Below, piece by piece: positions 4,282 through 5,100 of a stretch of DNA of 5,100 bases. Each line of letters opens with the position of its first letter. The first letter of the stretch is position 1. The position numbers and the translations under genes are program-made. Origin of the DNA: Gammaproteobacteria bacterium (GTDB lineage Bacteria; Pseudomonadota; Gammaproteobacteria; UBA9214); NCBI GenBank assembly GCA_029864225.1, contig JAOTTU010000138.1, positions 1-5,100 of the forward strand, written 5' to 3'. The notes beneath the pieces were generated by a model, which was not told the DNA's origin, searched no databases, and was given only the letters and a program-made list of their open reading frames with translations.

Positions 4282-5100
4282 ATGACGAAACTTAATTCAC
4301 AGACACAGTCCGGTAGCATTTTAAAATACCTGGTCAAGACCATTGCCGGTATGGTCGGCTTCATACCAGTAACTGTTCTTGCGAGTGAAGCAGGGCATAC
4401 AGGTACGCATGATTTGACCACCCACACGGTCGGCTATATTTCTCTTGCAATATTTGTACTTGCCTACCTTCTGGTTACAGCCGAAGAATTTACTCATCTG
4501 CGTAAATCCAAACCAGTGATCATTGCCGCCGGCCTGATCTGGGGCCTGGTCGCCTGGGTGTCAACACAATCCGGTCTCGGCCATGCAGCGGAAGCAGCTG
4601 CACGTCACAACCTGCTGGAATATGCCGAGCTGATGCTTTTCCTGCTGGTAGCGATGACTTATATCAACGCGATGGAGGAGCGCGAGGTATTTAATGCGCT
4701 GCGCTCCTGGCTGGTACGCAAGGGATTCGGTTTCCGTACCCTGTTCTGGCTGACCGGTATCCTGGCCTTCCTCATCTCGCCGGCCGCCGATAACCTGACA
4801 ACGGCTCTGCTGATGGGCGCTGTGGTGCTGGCAGTTGGCGGAGACAATGCGCGGTTCGTCACCATTGCCTGTATCAATATCGTCGTCGGTGCGAATGCCG
4901 GTGGTGCGTTTAGTCCGTTCGGAGATATCACCACCCTGATGGTGTGGCAAAAGGGTATGGTGGATTTCGGTAGCTTTTTCGTCCTGTTGATACCCTCTGC
5001 CGTGAATTTCCTGGTGCCAGCTGCCATCATGCACTTTACCGTGCCCACCGGCCGTCCCGCGGTCAGCGATGAACTCATCCGGATGAAAGCGGGCGCGCGC
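4282..5100 (+). CDS. nhaD: NhaD-type Na+/H+ antiporter, N-terminal part (cut by window edge)
   Basis: The ATG at 4282 opens a frame of 273 codons that reaches the right edge without a stop. Full-length NhaD proteins are, from memory, a little under 500 residues, so somewhat over half is present. Recognisable segments, in order, are YISLAIFVLAYLLVTAEEF followed by THLRKSKP (about 52-78), HNLLEYAELMLFLLVAMTYI and NAMEERE (about 109-135), SPAADNLTTALLMGAVVLAV (about 166-185), and NAGGAFSPFGDITTLMVW (about 205-222). The Asp, Asn and Thr residues in the SPxADNLTTAL and FGDITT motifs are those thought to matter for ion binding in this family. NhaD exports Na+ or Li+ in exchange for protons at the inner membrane and serves in salt and alkali tolerance. 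Residues about 17-36 form an extra hydrophobic segment ending near VLASEAG that resembles a signal sequence. The start lies seven bases after the permease stop with only a weak GAG in front, pointing to co-transcription and perhaps translational coupling. Confidence 0.93.
   Translation, partial: MTKLNSQTQSGSILKYLVKTIAGMVGFIPVTVLASEAGHTGTHDLTTHTVGYISLAIFVLAYLLVTAEEFTHLRKSKPVIIAAGLIWGLVAWVSTQSGLGHAAEAAARHNLLEYAELMLFLLVAMTYINAMEEREVFNALRSWLVRKGFGFRTLFWLTGILAFLISPAADNLTTALLMGAVVLAVGGDNARFVTIACINIVVGANAGGAFSPFGDITTLMVWQKGMVDFGSFFVLLIPSAVNFLVPAAIMHFTVPTGRPAVSDELIRMKAGAR

Noticed and set aside
4561..5078. Two overlapping minus-strand frames of 157 and 139 codons
   Set aside because: Both are antisense to nhaD, which is unmistakable. 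Neither translation has hydrophobic or domain structure of its own.
1..5100. CRISPR array, rRNA or tRNA genes
   Set aside because: No regularly spaced repeats, no cloverleaf-like sequence with a T-loop GTTCGA motif in context, and no rRNA-like stretch were seen.

Overview
The window looks like a chromosomal segment from a gammaproteobacterium, perhaps from a marine, saline or alkaline habitat. This rests on a GC content a little above 50% by eye, the close match of the NhaD-type antiporter to gammaproteobacterial NhaD sequences as I remember them, and a RelE/ParE plus Phd/YefM pair common in that class. No sequence here fixes the genus.

The left part (1 to about 1790) is read leftward, on the minus strand. 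From its upstream end it holds a decayed tyrosine-recombinase (integrase) gene, a Phd/YefM-type antitoxin, a RelE/ParE-type toxin, and the first 122 codons of a HEAT-repeat protein that runs off the left edge. The integrase has lost its N-terminal part and carries an in-frame TGA where relatives have Trp. It also has no stop codon before the antitoxin, so its frame runs straight into the antitoxin gene. A good sigma70-like promoter with repeated TTTGGT/GGTACC boxes lies in the tail of the integrase remnant, so the toxin-antitoxin pair probably has its own autoregulated promoter.

The centre (about 1790 to 2315) separates the leftward block from the rightward block. It begins with a very AT-rich stretch (1801-1860 has 11 G/C of 60) that contains a promoter-like sequence on the plus strand. 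Next comes a 104-codon ORF for an unrecognised small protein with one N-terminal hydrophobic helix. A 9-bp perfect inverted repeat lies inside this ORF, and two overlapping, mutually exclusive hairpins lie just after its stop.

The right part (2316 to 5100) is a rightward operon of two membrane transporters of the Ion Transporter superfamily. The first is a 652-residue SLC13-like permease with two cytoplasmic TrkA-C (RCK_C) domains between its two membrane halves. Seven bases later comes an NhaD-type Na+/H+ antiporter, cut by the right edge after 273 codons. Together they suggest sodium/proton or anion homeostasis under salt or alkaline stress, although the permease substrate cannot be read from sequence.

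I found no clearly new defence or mobile system. The most notable region is the integrase remnant fused in frame to the antitoxin of an apparently intact toxin-antitoxin pair.
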